43,963 nucleotides of DNA, from contig NZ_LFLZ01000073.1 in NCBI RefSeq assembly GCF_001189845.1, positions 1 through 43,963 of the forward strand. The letters run 5' to 3'. The notes under the pieces were generated by a model that had not been told where the DNA came from, ran no database searches, and saw only the letters and a program-made list of their open reading frames with translations. The position numbers and the translations under genes were made by a program. Numbering within the stretch: position 1 is the stretch's first letter; each line of letters starts with the position of its first letter. Below, piece after piece: positions 8,925 through 17,256 of this stretch. The DNA comes from Bradyrhizobium tropiciagri (GTDB lineage: Bacteria > Pseudomonadota > Alphaproteobacteria > Rhizobiales > Xanthobacteraceae).

Positions 8925-10333
8925 TTACAGCGAGTAGTACATCTCGAACTCGACCGGGTGCGGGGTCATTTCGAAACGGGCGACCTCGGTCATCTTCAGC
9001 TCGATATAGGCGTCGATGAAGTCGTCGTCGAACACGCCGCCGTTCTTGAGGAACGCGCGATCCTTGTCGAGGCTCTCGAGCGCTTCGCGCAAGCTACCGC
9101 AGACGGTCGGGATCTGCTTCAGCTCTTCCTTCGGCAGGTCATAGAGGTCCTTGTCCATCGCCGGCCCGGATCGATCTTGTTCTTGATGCCATCGAGGCCG
9201 GCCATCAGCATCGCGGCGAAGCCGAGATAGGGGTTGGCCATCGGGTCGGGGAAACGCACCTCGACGCGCTTGGCCTTCGGGTTCGCGGTGTAGGGGATGC
9301 GGCAGGCCGCCGAACGGTTGCGCGCGGAGTAGGCGAGCAGCACCGGGGCCTCATAGCCCGGGACCAGACGCTTGTAGGAGTTGGTCGACGGGTTGGTGAA
9401 GGCGTTGATCGCCTTGGCGTGCTTGATGACACCACCGATGTAGTGCAAGCAGGTCTCCGACAGGTCGGCATATTTGTTGCCGGCGAAGGTCGGCTTGCCT
9501 TCCTTCCAGATCGACTGGTGGACGTGCATGCCCGAGCCGTTGTCGCCATAGACCGGCTTCGGCATGAAGGTGGCGGTCTTGCCGTAGATGTGCGCGACCT
9601 GGTGGATGCAGTACTTGTAGATCTGCATATGGTCGGCCATCAGCGTCAGCGTGTCGAACTTCATGCCGAGCTCGTGCTGGGCGGAAGCGACCTCGTGGTG
9701 ATGCTTCTCGACCTTGACGCCCATCTTGGCCATCGCGCCGAGCATCTCGGAGCGCATGTCCTGCACCGAGTCCTGCGGCGGCACCGGGAAGTAGCCGGCC
9801 TTGGTGCGGATGCGGTGGCCGAGGTTGCCGCCCTCATATTCGGTCGAGGAGTTGATCGGCAGCTCGGAGGAGTCGAGGCGGAAGCCGGTGTTGTAGGGGT
9901 CGGCCGAATAGCGCACGTCGTCGAACACGAAGAACTCGGCCTCAGGGCCGACGAACACGGTGTCGCCCACGCCCATCGACTTCACCATCGCCTCGGCCTT
10001 CTTGGCGATGCCGCGGGGATCGCGGTTGTAGGGCTCGCCGGTGGTCGGCTCGAGCACGTCGCAGGTGATGACCATGGTGGTCTCGGCGAAGAACGGGTCG
10101 ATCGTCGCGGTGACCGGGTCGGGCATCAGGCACATGTCGGATTCATTGATCGCCTTCCAGCCGGCGATCGACGAGCCGTCGAACATCGTGCCCTCGGCGA
10201 AGATGTCGTCGTCGATCATGCTGACGTCGAAGGTAACGTGCTGCCACTTGCCGCGCGGATCGGTGAAGCGCAGGTCGACGTATTTGACGTCGTTGTCCTT
10301 GATCGATTTCAGGACGTCTTTGGCGGTCTTCAT
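8925..10333 (-). pseudogene. glnA: Glutamine synthetase type I, frame broken by one missing base
   Basis: Encodes the ATP-dependent synthesis of glutamine from glutamate and ammonia, cytoplasmic dodecamer. As read here the first frame (10333 to 9119) ends in a foreign tail after KNKIDPG, and the rest of the protein continues in another frame from MDKDLYDLP (9158) to the stop at 8925. One base is missing near 9163: the expected CCGGGCCCGG reads CCGGCCCGG. Restoring it gives 469 residues, the usual length of this enzyme in rhizobia. Active-site parts are intact: YGDNGSGMHVHQS and the substrate region NRSAACRIP. The break falls just before the Tyr that is adenylylated in the regulated enzymes (KDLYDLP). 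The gene follows glnB on the same strand. A sequence error is more likely than true loss because everything else is conserved. Confidence 0.85.
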
Positions 10334-10385
10334 GAATACCCCTTATGGATGTGCGGGTGTGTTTCCGGCGGTGGGCGACGTTATT

Positions 10386-10449
10386 CCCGCTTTTGGCGGG
10401 TTCGTGTGACTACTCAAACGAAATCAGGCTGCCGAAGCAGCCTTTTTTT
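10386..10449. promoter_or_regulatory. Two hairpins in the glnB-glnA gap
   Basis: CCCGC/GCGGG pairs across a five-base loop at 10386-10400. At 10426-10443 AGGCTGC pairs with GCAGCCT across CGAA. On the plus strand the second hairpin is followed by a run of T (10443-10449) and looks like an intrinsic terminator, although no plus-strand gene ends here. On the minus strand, the direction of glnBA, it has an A-run before it and no T-run after, so it should not stop glnB read-through efficiently. Confidence 0.5.
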
Positions 10450-10482
10450 CTTTGTCGTCAGAAATTCCGGATAGCACCGCCC

Positions 10483-10821
10483 TCAAATAGCGTCCAGCCC
10501 GGATTCGCCGGTCCGGATGCGGATGGCTTCCTCGATGTTGGAGACGAAGATCTTGCCGTCGCCGATCCGGCCGGTCTGGGCGGCGCGGCGGATCGCGTCG
10601 ATCGCCTTCTCGACCAGGTCGTCGCCGATCACGATCTCGATCTTCACCTTGGGCAGGAAGTCGACGATGTATTCCGCACCGCGATAAAGCTCGGCATGGC
10701 CCTTCTGGCGGCCAAATCCCTTGGCCTCGGTCACGGTGATGCCTTGCAGTCCGACTTCCTGGAGCGCTTCTTTCACCTCGTCGAGCTTGAAGGGCTTGAT
10801 GATGGCTTCAATCTTCTTCAC
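10483..10821 (-). CDS. glnB: Nitrogen regulatory protein P-II
   Basis: A 112-residue PII signalling protein, a cytoplasmic trimer that senses 2-oxoglutarate and ATP/ADP and relays nitrogen status to the NtrB kinase and to the adenylyltransferase acting on glutamine synthetase. The T-loop carries the uridylylation site Tyr51 (HAELYRGAEYIVDFLP), and the B- and C-loop patterns TGRIGDGKIF and IRTGE are present. The start is the GTG at 10821, with GGGAGG six bases upstream; it gives exactly the canonical length, while the upstream ATG would add six unrelated residues. It lies directly before glnA, which fits the glnBA operon of bradyrhizobia, where relatives are NtrC-dependent. There is no amtB neighbour, which favours GlnB over GlnK. 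Confidence 0.93.
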   Translation of the reverse strand: MKKIEAIIKPFKLDEVKEALQEVGLQGITVTEAKGFGRQKGHAELYRGAEYIVDFLPKVKIEIVIGDDLVEKAIDAIRRAAQTGRIGDGKIFVSNIEEAIRIRTGESGLDAI

Positions 10822-10897
10822 TGAGCGCCTCCCGGGCATTGCAGATTGCAGGGTCGAGTTCGATGCGCGTGGGGCGCAGTCTGGTTGGTCTTAAGCC

Positions 10898-10916
10898 TTC
10901 CGGCCGGTGGCCGGAA
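10898..10916 (-). promoter_or_regulatory. Leader hairpin of glnB
   Basis: TTCCGGCC and GGCCGGAA form a perfect 8-bp stem with a three-base loop. It lies in the presumed 5' untranslated leader downstream of the sigma-54 element. No T-run follows on the minus strand, so it is not a simple terminator. Confidence 0.5.
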
Positions 10917-10964
10917 ACACGCGCAATGGTCGCATCGAGCGGCCTTGTACGCGGCTTCCTCAAA

Positions 10965-10980
10965 AGCAGGGTCTATGCCA
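10965..10980 (-). promoter_or_regulatory. Sigma-54 (RpoN) type promoter of glnB
   Basis: On the minus strand the sequence TGGCATAGACCCTGCT has GG and GC separated by ten bases, the exact -24/-12 spacing, and matches TGGCAC-N5-TTGCT except for two bases. Transcription would start near 10953 and give a leader of about 130 nt before the GTG. Relatives in Bradyrhizobium transcribe glnB from an NtrC/sigma-54 promoter under nitrogen limitation. Confidence 0.7.
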
Positions 10981-11175
10981 AGTTGTTAAGGTCCCCGATT
11001 TCGGAATGTTATCAGCCTTTTAACAGGCAGTCGGCTGATATCGAACCAGATGGGCTATGATATCCAAGCCTAACAAATAGGCAAATAGATCAATCCATAT
11101 GCAGTCGGCCAGTAGAAACCCCGCGAACGTCACAGGAATTGCCTCTCGAAAAGGCGAAGCGATTGAGGATTCGGC

Positions 11176-12675
11176 ATGGACGTTCTGACCACCACCGAGA
11201 TGGAGCGCGCCGACCGGCTGACCATCGCAGCCGGCACGCCGGGCTTCGCGCTGATGATGAGCGCGGGCCAGGCCGTCGCGGAAGCGGCGATGGACCTGGT
11301 CGAGGAGGGGCCGATCGTCGTGGTCGCCGGCCGCGGTAACAATGGCGGCGATGGCTTTGTCGCCGCCGCCGAGCTCGCCGCGCGCGGCCGCGAGGTCTCG
11401 GTGATCCTGCTCTGCGAGCGCGACAGCCTGCAGGGCGACGCCGCGCTGGCCGCGAAGGGCTGGAAATATCCGGTGCTGCCGTTCAACCCGCAGGCGCTCG
11501 GCAAGCCGGCGCTGATCATCGACGCGCTGTTCGGCGCCGGGCTCAATCGCCCGGTGAAGGGCGACCCGCTGGAGATGATCGCGGCCATCAACGCCAATGG
11601 TGCGCCGGTGCTGGCGGTCGACCTGCCGAGCGGCATCAACGGCACCACGGGCGCTGTCATGGGCGCGGCCGTGCAGGCGACGGAAACCGTCACCTTCTTC
11701 CGCAAGAAGCCCGCGCATCTGCTGCTGCCGGGCCGGATGTATTGCGGCCGGGTCCGCGTCGCCGATATCGGCATCGACGCGCAGGTGCTCGACGAGATCA
11801 AGCCGCTGACCGCGGAGAACGTGCCGCAGGCCTGGCGCTGGTCGTTTCCGGTGCCGCGGATCGATGGCCACAAATATGCGAGGGGGCATGCCGTCGTGGT
11901 TTCGGGCGATCTCGCCTCGACCGGGGCGGCACGGCTCGCTGCGCGGGCAGCGCTGCGCGCCGGCGCCGGCCTCGTGACGCTGGCCTCGCCGCGCGATGCG
12001 CTTGCCGTCAACGCGGCGGCGCTGACCGCGGTGATGGTGCGCGCGGTCGATAACCCGATCCAGTTCGCCGAACTGCTTGACGACAAGCGGCTCAACGCCT
12101 GCGTGATCGGCCCCGGCACGGGCGTCAGCGCGCGTACCCGCGACTTCGTTCACACCGCACTCTCTGCGCGGCGGCACCTCGTGCTCGACGCCGATGCGCT
12201 GACCAGCTTTGCCGGCACGCCGGACCGGCTGTTCGAGGCGATCAAGGCAAGCGACGGGTTTGGGGTGGTGCTGACCCCACATGAGGGCGAGTTTCCGCGG
12301 CTGTTCAGCGACATCTCCAACAAGCATCCCGGTCGCTCGAAGCTCGAGCGCGTGCGCGCGGCGGCCGAGCGCTCCGGCGCGGTGGTGCTGCTGAAGGGCG
12401 CCGACACGGTGATCGCCTCTCCGGATGGCCGCGCCACCGTCGCCGCCAATGCGCCGCCGTGGCTTGCCACCGCCGGCGCCGGCGACGTGCTGTCAGGCAT
12501 CATCGCAGGCTTCCTGGCGCAGGGCGTCGCGGCCTTCGAGGCGGCCAGCATCGGCGTGTGGCTGCACGGCGAAGGCGCCAGCGAGGCGGGGCCCGGCCTG
12601 ATCGCCGAGGATCTGACCGAGGTGCTGCCGGCCGTGTTCCGCCGTCTCTATGACGAGTTCGGCATTGAATATTAG
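11176..12675 (+). CDS. nnr: Bifunctional NAD(P)H-hydrate epimerase / ADP-dependent NAD(P)H-hydrate dehydratase
   Basis: A 499-residue two-domain repair enzyme. The N-terminal YjeF_N domain (about 1-215) epimerises R- and S-NAD(P)HX; it shows VVVAGRGNNGGDGFVAA and VDLPSGINGTTG. The C-terminal ribokinase-like domain (about 225-495) dehydrates S-NAD(P)HX using ADP; it shows CVIGPGTGVS, LTPHEGEF, LLKGADTVI and the anion-hole motif ATAGAGDVLSGIIAGF. The length is usual for the fused form. It is divergent from glnB, which is a familiar neighbourhood in this group, but the functional connection, if any, is unclear. Confidence 0.93.
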   Translation: MDVLTTTEMERADRLTIAAGTPGFALMMSAGQAVAEAAMDLVEEGPIVVVAGRGNNGGDGFVAAAELAARGREVSVILLCERDSLQGDAALAAKGWKYPVLPFNPQALGKPALIIDALFGAGLNRPVKGDPLEMIAAINANGAPVLAVDLPSGINGTTGAVMGAAVQATETVTFFRKKPAHLLLPGRMYCGRVRVADIGIDAQVLDEIKPLTAENVPQAWRWSFPVPRIDGHKYARGHAVVVSGDLASTGAARLAARAALRAGAGLVTLASPRDALAVNAAALTAVMVRAVDNPIQFAELLDDKRLNACVIGPGTGVSARTRDFVHTALSARRHLVLDADALTSFAGTPDRLFEAIKASDGFGVVLTPHEGEFPRLFSDISNKHPGRSKLERVRAAAERSGAVVLLKGADTVIASPDGRATVAANAPPWLATAGAGDVLSGIIAGFLAQGVAAFEAASIGVWLHGEGASEAGPGLIAEDLTEVLPAVFRRLYDEFGIEY

Positions 12676-12747
12676 GCGGCTCGCGCTTGCCGACATGGAC
12701 GCCGCGGCGCGCGCGCACGGCGTTTGATCGCAGGCGCGATGCGATCA

Positions 12748-12831
12748 GGTTGAATCGTCATCGCGCTCGAGCCCTTTGCGAGCGCATGATCCTTCCGGAA
12801 GACAGCTTCGCACTTTTCCGGATCATGCTCT
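12748..12831. repeat. Interspersed palindromic repeat, GAGCATGATCCGGAAAAGTG family
   Basis: Read on the minus strand it begins GAGCATGATCCGGAAAAGTG, followed by an inverted copy of the first arm (GCATGATCC near 12784-12792) and a tail ending in GATGACGATTCAACC. This is a very common intergenic element of Bradyrhizobium and relatives, lying here between convergent genes. Confidence 0.75.
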
Positions 12832-13657
12832 AGGCAACGTCAGTGGAGAGCGAAACGCTCTTCCATGCATCAAATTCGGCCTGCAACAATTTCATCTTGT
12901 CCTCGACCAATCGCACGGCATCGCTGCCGAGCAGCAGGTGCGCCGGCGGATCGGCCGACAGTGCGAGTTTCAGCATGGCCTGCGCGGCCTTCTTGGGATC
13001 GCCAACCTGCCAGCCACTCAGTTCCATGCGGCGCTTGCGGATCGGGTCAATCAGAGCGTCATAGTCTGCGATCGATCGTTCCGCCCGCACCATCGATCGT
13101 CCGGCCCAGTCAGTGCGGAAGCCGCCTGGCTCGACCGCGGTGACCTTGATGCCGAGGTCTTTGACTTCCTTGCCGAGGGTTTCGGAGATCCCTTCCAGCG
13201 CGAACTTGCTGCCGTGATAGTAGCTGAGACCAGGCATCGTGATGATCCCGCCCATCGATGTGATGTTGAGGATACGCCCGGCGCGGCGCTTGCGCATGAA
13301 GGGCAGGACCGCCTGGATCATCGCCACCGCGCCAAAGACGTTGACCTCGAACTGGCGTCGCAGATCGTCGATCGATGATTCCTCCAAAATGCCCTCATGG
13401 CCATAGCCGGCATTGTTCACCAGAACGTCGATCGCGCCGATCCTGCGCTCGACGTCGGCGACGGCGGGCGCGATGGCCTCGAAGTTGGTGACGTCAAGGA
13501 TCACCGCGTGCACGCCTGCGCCGAGCGCTTCGAACTTCTGCTTGTCGTTCTCGGTGCGCACGGTGCCGACGACGATGTGGCCGTCACTCAATGCAGCCTC
13601 GGCCAACGCGCGGCCGAAGCCGGACGAAACGCCCGTGATAAGGAAAGTCTTTGCCAT
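12830..13657 (-). CDS. SDR family oxidoreductase (classical short-chain dehydrogenase)
   Basis: A 275-residue NAD(P)-dependent oxidoreductase of the classical SDR type. The cofactor site TGVSSGFG lies at residues 8-15, the NNAG motif near 86, and the catalytic pair in YYHGSKFALEG (YxxxK). It is divergent from a LysR regulator at 13771, separated by 113 bp, the usual arrangement for a LysR-controlled target. The substrate is unknown; similar genes are annotated as oxidoreductases of quinone or carbonyl stress. Ends inside the tip of an interspersed repeat. Confidence 0.88.
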   Translation of the reverse strand: MAKTFLITGVSSGFGRALAEAALSDGHIVVGTVRTENDKQKFEALGAGVHAVILDVTNFEAIAPAVADVERRIGAIDVLVNNAGYGHEGILEESSIDDLRRQFEVNVFGAVAMIQAVLPFMRKRRAGRILNITSMGGIITMPGLSYYHGSKFALEGISETLGKEVKDLGIKVTAVEPGGFRTDWAGRSMVRAERSIADYDALIDPIRKRRMELSGWQVGDPKKAAQAMLKLALSADPPAHLLLGSDAVRLVEDKMKLLQAEFDAWKSVSLSTDVA

Positions 13658-13770
13658 AGAGGATGTCCTTTAGATCAGGTTGCCGATCCAGATTGCGGGC
13701 TCGATATAGTCGACTTGATTAATGCAATAATCGGCATAAACTGGCATGACCTGATGCAAGTAATCGTACA

Positions 13771-14736
13771 ATGCAGCATGCTGGTCTTTTCGAGCTGAAC
13801 GCGGTCGTCGCGATCTCGACCCATCGCAGCTTCCGCGCCGCCGCGACCGAACTCGGCATTTCGCCCTCGGCGCTCAGTCATGCGATCGCCGGGCTGGAGA
13901 AGAAGCTGGGCGTGCGTCTCATCAACCGGACGACGCGCAGCGTCGCGCTTTCAGAAGCGGGAGAGCGCTTCCTCGCCAGGGTCAGTCCCGCGCTGCGCGA
14001 GATTGCCGGAGCGATGGAGGACGTGAACGAGTTCCGCGATACTCCCACAGGGACGCTGCGCATCAACCTGAAGGAGCGCGCCGCGCACCAGATCCTGCGC
14101 CCGGTCGTCGCAAAGTTTATGCGGCACTATCCTGACATGAACGTCGAATTGACGCTGGAGGGCCGTGCCATCGACATCGTCGCGGAGGGCTTTGATGCCG
14201 GTATCCGGCTGGCCGAAGCCGTGCCGCAAGACATGGTCGCGATTCCCTGCGGCCCGGACACGCGCTTCATCGTCGTTGGCGCGCCCGGCTATTTCGCTCG
14301 CGCGTCGGTGCCGCGGTCTCCGCTTGATCTGCTCGCCCATGAATGCATTCGCAGACGGATGCCCAGCGGCAAGATCTATCACTGGGAATTCGAAAAGCGC
14401 GGCGGCGAGCAGATGGCGGTGGACGTCCCGGGCAGGCTGACCCTCGACAGCGACACCCTGATGGTCGAAGCCGCTCTCGAAGGCCTGGGACTGGCGTTCG
14501 TCAGTGATTTCTGGGTCGCGGGGCATCTCGCCGCCGGAACATTGCGAGCCGTGCTGGACGACTGGACGCCGCCATTTCCCGGCTTGTGTCTCTACTATCC
14601 GCGGCATCGGCACATGACGGCCGGGCTTCGGGCTTTCGTCGACATGATACGAGCGGAGACGAAGCTGGCCGCTAAGGGGGCTGGGGCCCTCTCACCCCAA
14701 GCCAAACGATCGCGCGATCATCGCAACGGCGCTTGA
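13771..14736 (+). CDS. LysR family transcriptional regulator
   Basis: A 321-residue LysR-type regulator. The winged helix-turn-helix is at residues 8-65 (FRAAATELGISPSALSHAIAGLEKKLG, broken here into its usual parts, then NRTTRSVALSEAG). The remaining part is the two-lobed effector domain. The frame fits the CrgA/YafC-like group that often regulates an adjacent SDR or quinone reductase. It is divergent from the SDR at 12830-13657, which is its probable target. The effector is unknown. Confidence 0.9.
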   Translation: MQHAGLFELNAVVAISTHRSFRAAATELGISPSALSHAIAGLEKKLGVRLINRTTRSVALSEAGERFLARVSPALREIAGAMEDVNEFRDTPTGTLRINLKERAAHQILRPVVAKFMRHYPDMNVELTLEGRAIDIVAEGFDAGIRLAEAVPQDMVAIPCGPDTRFIVVGAPGYFARASVPRSPLDLLAHECIRRRMPSGKIYHWEFEKRGGEQMAVDVPGRLTLDSDTLMVEAALEGLGLAFVSDFWVAGHLAAGTLRAVLDDWTPPFPGLCLYYPRHRHMTAGLRAFVDMIRAETKLAAKGAGALSPQAKRSRDHRNGA

Positions 14737-14770
14737 GCTGCGGGCGCCCGGCGCGGACCTCAGGTCGATC

Positions 14771-15112
14771 TCATTCCGCGGCTGAAATCAGCGTGGTTTG
14801 GTTCACCCGCGTCTCGCCCTTGAGATTGTCGACGGTGACGTATGTGTCGTACCAGGTCAGCCGCGGCCGGGCTCCGAACCGCTCGGTGAGCTCGGCGATC
14901 TTGGCCTCGGTGAACCATGCCTCGGCCGCCTCCCAGCTCTCCCACAGATAGACGCCGCCGGTGCCGGCTTCTCCGTTGAGGTAGTCTTTGCGGATCAGCC
15001 CCTTTGTCGCGAGCTTTCGATAGATGGGGGCGGTGCCCATGCCGCCCTTGATGGCCTGTTCTTCGGTACGCTTCGGAAGGTCGAATTGAACGACGACGAT
15101 GCACTGTGCCAT
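14771..15112 (-). CDS. YdhR-type putative monooxygenase (dimeric alpha/beta barrel)
   Basis: A 113-residue protein matching the YdhR family: starts MAQCIVVVQFDLP, with central GVYLWESWEAAEAWFTE and C-terminal TWYDTYVTVDN. Family members form dimeric alpha/beta barrels and are presumed oxygenases of aromatic compounds, without firm function. The start at 15112 has GGAGAACCAGG upstream and removes eight unrelated residues. It is divergent from the TetR regulator gene; the TetR operator at 15249-15260 lies between them, so it may belong to the same response. Confidence 0.75.
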   Translation of the reverse strand: MAQCIVVVQFDLPKRTEEQAIKGGMGTAPIYRKLATKGLIRKDYLNGEAGTGGVYLWESWEAAEAWFTEAKIAELTERFGARPRLTWYDTYVTVDNLKGETRVNQTTLISAAE

Positions 15113-15248
15113 CCTGGTTCTCCGATCTGAGTTCACGCGGTGTCAGGTTCGCTCGGCAGCACGCCGATCTGGTCGAACAATACAGCATGCAGCCCGCGCT
15201 TGTCCCGGTCTAAGCTTGGTGCGTTCGGCGCCGCTCTTGACATTTAAG

Positions 15249-15260
15249 ACGACCGGTCAT
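15249..15260. promoter_or_regulatory. TetR operator, autoregulatory copy
   Basis: ACGACCGGTCAT differs by one base from the perfect palindrome ATGACCGGTCAT found before the ene-reductase. Flanks are also shared (AAG before, ATTG after). It lies 25 bases before the TetR start, fitting autorepression. Confidence 0.75.
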
Positions 15261-15284
15261 ATTGAACGATCAGGAGATCAAAGC

Positions 15285-15863
15285 ATGGCAAGGCCGAGCG
15301 TCCGGGAACAATTGATCGAGGCGGGGTTGCAGACCCTGCATCGGCATGGCTTCAACGGCACCGGTGTTCAGGACATCACGGATGCCGCCGGGGTGCCGAA
15401 GGGATCGTTCTACAATCACTTCGAGAGCAAGGAAGCTTTGGCGCTGGAGGCGCTGGAGCGGTACTGGCAGAACGGCGCCGCCCGGCGCGGGCAGCTGAGC
15501 GACACAAGCGTCGACCCTGTGGAGCGGCTTCGTCGCTTCTTTCGTGGCTTGTCGGACCTTGCCATCCGCCAGAGCTTCCAGACCGGATGCATGATCGGGA
15601 ACTTCAGTGCAGAGCTCTCTGTGCAGAGCAAGGAGGTCCGCGATCGTCTCGCCGAGATCTACGCCGCCTGGAGCCGTTCGATCGAATCCTGCGTGCGCGA
15701 GGCCGAGAAAGCCGGCCGCGTCCAGCCGCGTCTGCCCGCCGCCACCATTGCGACATTCCTGGTCAATGCCTGGGAGGGCGCCGTGCTCAGGTCCAAGGTC
15801 GAGCAGGACAAGTCGCCGTTCGATCAGTTCGAGCGCGTGGTGTTCGCAAGCATCTTCACCTGA
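15285..15863 (+). CDS. TetR/AcrR family regulator, NemR-like
   Basis: A 192-residue repressor. The helix-turn-helix at about 24-45 (GVQDITDAAGVPKGSFYNHF) is typical of TetR proteins that respond to small electrophiles. The C-terminal part contains GCMIGNFSAELS with Cys102, at the position of the redox-active Cys106 of E. coli NemR, and a second Cys136. The ATG at 15285 is supported by AGGAGATCAAAGC. It is followed 84 bp later by an ene-reductase gene (NemA family), and both are preceded by the same operator, so the regulon assignment is strong. Sensing through Cys102 is inference. Confidence 0.9.
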   Translation: MARPSVREQLIEAGLQTLHRHGFNGTGVQDITDAAGVPKGSFYNHFESKEALALEALERYWQNGAARRGQLSDTSVDPVERLRRFFRGLSDLAIRQSFQTGCMIGNFSAELSVQSKEVRDRLAEIYAAWSRSIESCVREAEKAGRVQPRLPAATIATFLVNAWEGAVLRSKVEQDKSPFDQFERVVFASIFT

Positions 15864-15921
15864 ACCATCGAGAGCCAAAGGTACCAAAGAGCCACTGGCA
15901 TTAACTTGTCTTATGACTAAG

Positions 15922-15933
15922 ATGACCGGTCAT
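15922..15933. promoter_or_regulatory. TetR operator before the ene-reductase
   Basis: ATGACCGGTCAT is a perfect 12-bp palindrome, 14 bases before the ene-reductase ATG and next to its ribosome site GGAGAGAG. Binding here would block transcription of the downstream set. Confidence 0.8.
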
Positions 15934-15947
15934 ATTGGAGAGAGAAA

Positions 15948-17060
15948 ATGAAGCTTTCAACCGCGTTCCAGCTTGGACCCTTTCAGCTCACGCACCGTGT
16001 TGTGATGCCGCCGTTGACCAGGATGCGATCAGCCAACGGTGTGCCGTCACCGCTTGCCGCGACCTACTATGGTCAGCGCGCGACCGAGGGCGGGCTGATC
16101 ATCGCCGAAGCGACCCAGATTTCCCAGCAAGGGCAGGGCTATCCGCAGACGCCGGGAATCTACACGCCGGACCAGGTCGCCGGATGGCGCACCGTCGTCG
16201 ACGCAGTCAAGGAGCGAGGCGGAGTGATCTTCCTGCAGCTGTGGCACGTGGGAAGGATTTCGCATTCCTCATTTCAAAAGGACGGAGCCGTTCCTGTCGC
16301 GCCGTCTGCGATCCGGCCGGCAGGCAACGCGTTCAAGAGCGATTTTCAGCGCGCGCCCTATGAAACGCCGCGCGCGCTCGAGCTGAGCGAAATAGCGCAG
16401 ATTGTCGCCGACTACCGCAAGGCCGCGGAGAACGCCAAGCAAGCCGGGTTCGACGGCATCGAGATTCATGCCGCCAACGGCTATCTGCTTCAGCAATTTC
16501 TGGAGGACAAGACCAATCACCGCACCGACCGCTATGGCGGCTCGATCGAGAACCGCGCCCGTTTGCTGTTTGAAGTCCTGGATGCCGTCTCGGACGTGTG
16601 GCCGGCCGATCGTATCGGCGTTCGGCTGTCGCCGTTCAGCAGCGTCGGCGATGTCGCGGATAGTGACCCGATGGCTCTGTACACGCACGTGATCGAGGAA
16701 TTGGCCGCACGTCAGATCGGCTTCCTGCACTTGATCGAGGCCCGGGTGCGCGCCGGTCTGGTGGATCAGACCGACGATGCGGCACCGCAATCCGTCGCCA
16801 CGCTGCTGCGCCCGTTGTTCCCCGGCCCGTTCATTGTGTCGGGCGGCTTCACCGCCGAGACCGCGGAGCAGGCGCTCGCCGCCGGCACGGCAGACCTCGT
16901 CGCGTTCGGGCGCGCCTTCATCGCCAATCCCGATCTGCCGCGGCGTCTCGCGCTTGGCGCGCCGCTCAACGCGCCAGACCGATCGACGTTCTACGGCGGC
17001 GCCGAGCGCGGCTACACCGACTATCCGAGCCTCGATGAGGTCGGCGCATTCAGTGCCTGA
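15948..17060 (+). CDS. nemA: Alkene reductase, Old Yellow Enzyme family
   Basis: A 370-residue FMN-dependent ene-reductase that reduces activated C=C bonds of unsaturated aldehydes, maleimides and similar electrophiles, and often nitro compounds, using NAD(P)H. The substrate-binding and proton-donor set is seen in HAANGYLLQQFL (H174, N177, Y179), followed by DRYGGSIENR. The FMN site GGFTAETAEQAL is present near the C-terminus, together with LVAFGRAFIANPDLP. Length matches the family. It is controlled by the NemR-like repressor just upstream and is followed by GST and SDR genes, suggesting a detoxification set. Confidence 0.93.
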   Translation: MKLSTAFQLGPFQLTHRVVMPPLTRMRSANGVPSPLAATYYGQRATEGGLIIAEATQISQQGQGYPQTPGIYTPDQVAGWRTVVDAVKERGGVIFLQLWHVGRISHSSFQKDGAVPVAPSAIRPAGNAFKSDFQRAPYETPRALELSEIAQIVADYRKAAENAKQAGFDGIEIHAANGYLLQQFLEDKTNHRTDRYGGSIENRARLLFEVLDAVSDVWPADRIGVRLSPFSSVGDVADSDPMALYTHVIEELAARQIGFLHLIEARVRAGLVDQTDDAAPQSVATLLRPLFPGPFIVSGGFTAETAEQALAAGTADLVAFGRAFIANPDLPRRLALGAPLNAPDRSTFYGGAERGYTDYPSLDEVGAFSA

Positions 17061-17256
17061 GCAGGGAAAGGCACGAGAGCGATGGCCGCGGTGACACGGA
17101 CCAGTTTCGCCCAAATGATAGCGGCGTTGGAGCATCAGGGATGAACAGGGCAAGAGCTGGATCTGGTTCGACGACTACGTCGTCGCGCTGGTCGACGAAC
17201 GCGAAACGTCCGCGCATGATCGCGCGCTTCACCGTCGGTGACGAGGGAGCGCGACA
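17061..17256 (+). other. Gap with possible short coding remnant
   Basis: Between the ene-reductase and the GST, one frame (stop at 17222-17224) reads DEQGKSWIWFDDYVVALVDE and then runs into a stop. This looks more like protein sequence than chance, but has no start and no recognised family. It may be a decayed gene within the operon. Confidence 0.3.

Larger units (their letters stand above)
10840..11175. other. Divergent control region between glnB and the NAD(P)HX repair gene
   Basis: No gene is seen. The region holds the glnB leader hairpin (10898-10916) and a sigma-54-type promoter (10965-10980), listed separately. The AT-richer part 10981-11110 could bind NtrC or carry a second promoter, but I see no clear NtrC palindrome (GCAC ... 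GTGC). Confidence 0.5.

Noticed and set aside
8925..9158. A separate small gene MDKDLYDLP... after glnA
   Set aside because: The sequence is exactly the missing C-terminus of glutamine synthetase, so it belongs to glnA.
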